Source of the DNA: Rebecca billardiae RCC1528
Taxonomy: Eukaryota > Haptophyta
Length of the DNA: 64,000 nt
Assembly (NCBI GenBank): GCA_965240325.2
Contig: OZ251223.1
Span: 2,728,001 to 2,792,000 of the forward strand
Direction: 5' to 3'
Shown: positions 59,875 through 64,000 of the stretch, one piece after another
How positions within the stretch are numbered: the stretch's first letter is position 1
Layout: each line of letters begins with the position of its first letter
Notes under the pieces: model-generated
Databases searched by the model: none
Told to the model about the DNA's origin: nothing
The model's input: only the letters and a program-made list of their open reading frames with translations
Program-made: the position numbers and the translations under genes

Positions 59875-62800
59875 ATGGCGGACGACTGGAACACGGTGTT
59901 CGCCGATGTGCCCGAGCGCATCAACTTCGCGCGCACGGAGGAGGAGACGATGAAGTTTTGGAAGGAGATCGACGCGTTCCAGGAGTCGATGCGCCGCTCC
60001 GCCGCCGAGGGGCGCCCGCTGTGGACGTTTTACGACGGGCCGCCGTTTGCGACGGGGCTGCCGCACTACGGCCACATCCTCGCGGGCACGATCAAGGACA
60101 TCGTGTGCCGCTACGCGCACCAGACGGGGCACCACGTTGAGCGCCGCGCGGGCTGGGACTGCCACGGCCTGCCCGTCGAGTACGAGATCGACCAGAAGCT
60201 CGGCATCAAGTCGCGCGACGACGTGCTGAAGATGGGCATCGCAAAGTACAACGACGAGTGCCGCGCGATCGTGATGCGCTACTCGACGGAGTGGGTGACC
60301 ACGGTCAACCGGATGGGCCGCTGGATCGACTTTGACAACGACTACAAGACGATGAACATCACGTTCATGGTGTGCGCCGTCGCCGCAGCGGGCGGTGCCA
60401 GCGCGCCGTGCCGGTTCGAGCGCGCACCCGGTGCTGACCCATGTCCGCGCGCGCGCTCGTCACGCGTGGCCACCGCGCGCGTAGGAGTCGGTGTGGTGGG
60501 TGTTCAAGCAGGTGTACGACAAGGGCCTGGTGTACCAGGGCTACAAGGTGATGCCGTACTCCACCGCGTGCTCGACGCCGCTCTCCAACTTCGAGGCGTC
60601 GCAGAACTACAAGGACGTGAACGACCCCGCGGTGATCGTCGGGTTCAAGATGGTCGGGGACAAGGAGGGCGCGATGCTGTGCGCGTGGACGACGACGCCG
60701 TGGACGCTGCCGGCCAACCTCGCGCTCTGCGTCCACCCCGAGTGGGACTACGTGCGCGTGCGCGACGCGCACAGCGGGCAGGTGCTCGTGCTGCTCGAGA
60801 AGCGGCTGGGCGCGCTCTACCCGCCCGGCAAGGTGAAGAAGGCGAAGGGCAAGGCGCTGTACGAGGTGCTCGGCAAGGTGACGGGGAAGGCGCTCGCCGG
60901 GAGCACGTACGAGCCGCTCTTCCCCTACTTCGCCGACGCGGCCGCGCGCGGCTGCTTCCGCGTGCTCACCGACACGTTTGTGAAGGACGACTCTGGCACG
61001 GGCATCGTGCACATGGCGCCCGCGTTCGGCGAGGACGACAACCGGATCTGCAAGCTGGCGGGGATCGTGAACAAGGGCGACGGGATCGTGTGCCCGATCG
61101 ACGCGAACGGCCGCTTCACCGACGAGGTGCCCGACTTCGCCGGCATGTACATCAAGGACGCCGACCCGCTGATCATGGAGGCGCTGAAGGCGCGCGGCCA
61201 GCTGCTCGACAAGGACTCGATCAACCACTCGTACCCGTTCTGCTGGCGCTCGGAGACGCCGCTCATCTACCGCACGGTGCCGTCGTGGTTCGTGTGCGTC
61301 GAGCAGGTCAAGCCGAAGCTCCTCGAGAACAACGCGCAGTCGTACTGGGTCCCCGAGTTCGTGCAGACCAAGCGCTTCCACAACTGGCTGAAGGACGCGC
61401 GCGACTGGGCGATCTCGCGCAACCGCTTCTGGGGCACGCCGCTGCCGATCTGGGTATCGGAGGACGGCGAGGAGATCGTGGTGGTCGGCTCGATCGCCGA
61501 GCTGAAGGAGCTGTCGGGCGTGAGCGAGATCACCGACCTGCACCGGCAGCACATCGACCACATCACCATCCCCTCGAAGCGCGGCAAGGGCGAGCTGCGG
61601 CGCGTGGACGAGGTGTTCGACTGCTGGTTCGAGTCGGGCGCAATGCCGTACGCGCAGGTGCACTACCCCTTCGAGAACAAGGGCAAGTTCGAGGCGGGGT
61701 TCCCCGCTGACTTCATCGCGGAGGGCGTGGACCAGACGCGCGGCTGGTTCTACACGCTCCTCGTCCTCGCCACCTGCCTCTTCGACAAGCCCGCCTTCAA
61801 GAACCTGATCGTGAACGGGCTTGTGCTCGCAGAGGACGGGCGCAAGATGTCCAAGCGGCTCAAGAACTACCCGGACCCCGTGTACGTGATCAACGAGTAC
61901 GGCGCGGACGCGCTGAGGTGCGCGCACGCGCGCGGCGCGCTCGGCCTCGCGCCCCTCGGCCGCGCGCCGCCGCCCGGCTGCCGCGCCGCGCGAGCGCCCG
62001 ACCGACGGGCGCTCCTCTCCACGCGCGCTCGCGTCCGCCGCTCGCGCGCGCCGCAGGCTGTACCTGATCAACTCGCCGGTGGTGTGCGCGGACACGCTGC
62101 GCTTCAAGGAGGCCGGCGTGAAGGCCATCATCCGCGACGTCTTCCTGCCCTGGTTCAACTCGTTCCGCTTCTTCGTGCAGGCCGCGCGCCGGCTCGAGCA
62201 CGACATGGGCGCGGAGGGCGCGTTCCGGCCGGACGTGCAGCGCGTGATGCGCTCTGCCAACGTGATGGACCGCTGGATCCTCGCGGCGGCGCACTCGCTC
62301 ATCGCGTTCGTGCGCGCCGAGATGGAGGCGTACCGGCTGTACACCACCGTCCCGCGCATCCTCCAGTTCATCGAGCAGCTCACCAACTGGTGCGCTCCGC
62401 GCACGCGCCGCGCGCGCGCGCGCCGGCTCGCCGAGCGCGCGCGCGCCGCGCCCTCGGCGTGTGCGCCGCGCGCGCCGCCGCGCACACCGCTGCCTCGGCC
62501 TTGAACGCTTCTCCACCCGCGGCGCGCGCTGCTCGGTGCCCCGCGCCCTCGCCGATGGGCAGGTACATCAAGCTCAACCGCCCGCGCCTGCAGCGCAAGG
62601 AGGACGACGCGAGTGTGGACGACTGCATGACGGCGCTGTGCGCGCTGTACGAGGTGCTGCTGCTGCTGTGCAAGCTGATGGCGCCGCTCACGCCCTTCCT
62701 CGCGGAGCACCTGTACCGCCGGCTGGCGGTGGCGCTGCCGCGGGCGGAGCGCGAGGACTCGGTCCACTTCTGCCGCGTGCCCGACGTGCTCGAGTCCGCG

Positions 62801-64000
62801 CGCGACCCGCAGATCGAGCGCGCCGTCGCGGCGCTCCAGCCGGTGGTCGAGCTGGGCCGCACGGCGCGCGACCGCAAGAAGCTGGGCCTCAAGGTGCCGC
62901 TGCCGGACATCCTGGTCGTGCACCGCGACCAGCAGTACCTGGACGACGTGCTCTCGCTCGAGCGGTACGTGCAGAAGGAGCTCAACGTGCGCAGCGTGCG
63001 CGCCCTCCGCTTCGCGGACGCGGCGCAGCACGTGCGGCTCAAGGCGATGCCAAACCACACCGTGCTGGGCGCGCGCTTTGGCAAGGCGTACGGCGGCTGG
63101 CAGGCCAAGATCCGAGCGCTCGAGCACGAGCCGCTCGCCAGGCTGCTCGAGGAGAAGAAGCTCGTGATCGACGGCGAGGTGCGCCGAGCCGCGCCGCGTT
63201 GTCCGCCGCGCCGTCCGCCGCGCCGCCGCGCCGCCGCACCCCGCCGCGTGCGCACGCGCTGCGCGCGCGCGCGCGCGGGAGCGCTCGCCGGCGCCGCGCG
63301 CGCTCACCTCGGCTCGCGGCGCGCGCGCGCGCGCGCGCGGCTGATGCTCGGCGTGCAGTCCTTCTCGGACGAGGAGCTGATCGTGCAGTGCGAGTTCGTC
63401 GGCGCGCTCGAGACGCACGAGGCGGTCTCCTCCGAGCAGAAGGACCTGCTCGTCATCCTGAACGCCGTCCCCGACCAGGGCATGCTCGACGAGGGCCTCT
63501 CGCGCGAGGTGGTGAACCGCGTGCAGAAGCTGCGCAAGGAGGCGTCGCTGGTCGTGCAGGACCCGATCGAGGTGTTCTACAAGGTGCTCGCGCCGGACGG
63601 GGCGGGGGCGGGCGCGGGCGCGAAGGGCGGCGGGGCGAACTGCAAGCCGCCCGGCGCGCCCGCCGACGCCGCCGAGGCCAAGGCGGACACCGAGCGGCTG
63701 TGCAGCGTCGTCGAGTCCCAGCGCGAGAGCATTGCCAAGCTGATCGGCAAGCCCTTCCGGCCCAAGGCGCAGCTGCTCGAGCACGCGGTCGTCGTGGCCG
63801 AGGCGACGCGCGCGGTGCAGGGCGCGCAGATCGAGATCACCATCGCGAGAGAGACGCCGGTCGTCGACGCGAAGCGCGTCGCGGCGCTCGGCGGCGGCGA
63901 CGGCACGCTCGCGGAGCACGTGCAGCAGCTGCTCGCGGCGCACGAGCCGGTCGCGCTCAAGCGCGCGCTCTCGGCGAGCGGCGGCAAGTTGAGCGCGCGC
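59875..64000 (+). CDS. Isoleucyl-tRNA synthetase, cytosolic type (3' end beyond the window), five exons seen
   Basis: Exons 59875-60369, 60485-61917, 62057-62389, 62563-63178 and 63359 to the edge, all in consistent phase. It starts [20 protein letters not shown]. The Rossmann fold carries [20 protein letters not shown], with HYGH as the HIGH motif. Next come [36 protein letters not shown], the editing domain ([33 protein letters not shown]), [27 protein letters not shown] and [14 protein letters not shown] as the KMSKS motif. The anticodon-binding domain begins in exon 3 ([18 protein letters not shown]). The enzyme charges tRNA-Ile and edits misactivated valine. The sequence is like the eukaryotic cytosolic form. 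Introns are 115, 139, 173 and 180 nt. The first ends GCGTAG and begins GTGTG, an exception to the GTGCG rule. No stop before 64000. Confidence 0.95.
60370..60484 (+). other. IleRS intron 1
   Basis: 115 nt, GTGTGC...GCGTAG, phase 0. It joins MNITFM to ESVWWVFKQ. The only donor in the window that is not GTGCG. Confidence 0.85.
61918..62056 (+). other. IleRS intron 2
   Basis: 139 nt, GTGCGC...CCGCAG, splitting an Arg codon and joining GADALR to LYLINSPVV. Confidence 0.88.
62390..62562 (+). other. IleRS intron 3
   Basis: 173 nt, GTGCGC...GGGCAG, splitting a Trp codon and joining EQLTNW to YIKLNRPRL. Confidence 0.88.
63179..63358 (+). other. IleRS intron 4
   Basis: 180 nt, GTGCGC...GTGCAG, phase 0, joining LVIDGE to [10 protein letters not shown]. 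It contains a long CG-dinucleotide run. Confidence 0.85.

Noticed and set aside
60365-63943. A very long minus-strand open frame (about 1190 codons) opposite the isoleucyl-tRNA synthetase
   Set aside because: It is an antisense shadow of a GC-rich gene, it crosses all introns, and its residues are Arg/His/Leu/Ala-biased with no domain.

Overview
This is a GC-rich nuclear eukaryotic window, most likely from an alga with a secondary (red-derived) plastid. A haptophyte fits best, but the sequence alone cannot prove the lineage. The eukaryotic signs are spliceosomal introns that join recognisable domains, Mediator subunit 31, the splicing factor SYF1/XAB2, a cytosolic-type isoleucyl-tRNA synthetase, a P450 and an AP2-domain protein. 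The algal signs are a DUF4079-like membrane protein with a signal-peptide-plus-transit-like leader, and protist-type TIR-like domains. Fifteen introns could be placed by homology and reading frame. They are 115-180 nt long, 14 of 15 donors read GTGCG, and most acceptors end GCAG or TGCAG. This is unlike the usual GTRAGT donor.

Layout. Positions 1-10.1 kb are gene-dense: a RING-finger protein (truncated by the window edge), an ABC1/ADCK kinase, a histidine-rich P1B metal ATPase, a sulfotransferase-fold protein, an unrecognised protein and MED31. From 10.1 to 13.8 kb lies a repeat field with a 54-unit TA tract and a 1.96-kb element with 50-bp terminal inverted repeats. From 13.8 to 21 kb come a C2/cadherin-like membrane protein, a small unknown membrane protein, a kynurenine-type aminotransferase, and a PLOD/COLGALT-type glycosyltransferase. 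A second repeat field (21-22.8 kb) precedes SYF1, a P450 and a coiled-coil/armadillo-like protein (22.8-31.6 kb). From 31.6 to 39 kb repeats dominate, around a multi-pass membrane protein with a C-terminal TIR-like domain. From 39 to 49.5 kb are a TPR/F-box/LRR protein, an AP2 protein, an F-box-like protein, a SAP-domain membrane protein and fructose-1,6-bisphosphatase. From 50 to 64 kb are a longin-like protein, a multi-pass membrane protein, a TIR-like/TPR protein, the DUF4079-like plastid protein and most of an isoleucyl-tRNA synthetase that runs off the right edge.

The genes look like a mix of housekeeping and lineage-specific functions rather than one pathway. Seven head-to-head gene pairs share short gaps (66-221 bp between start codons). 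Repeats instead fill the convergent and tandem gaps. The repeats include several non-autonomous DNA-transposon-like families. One has a filled site and an empty site both visible in this window, which fixes its boundaries and its TA target. The most notable protein signal is the pair of protist-type TIR-like proteins, one membrane-anchored and one fused to kinesin-light-chain-like TPRs.
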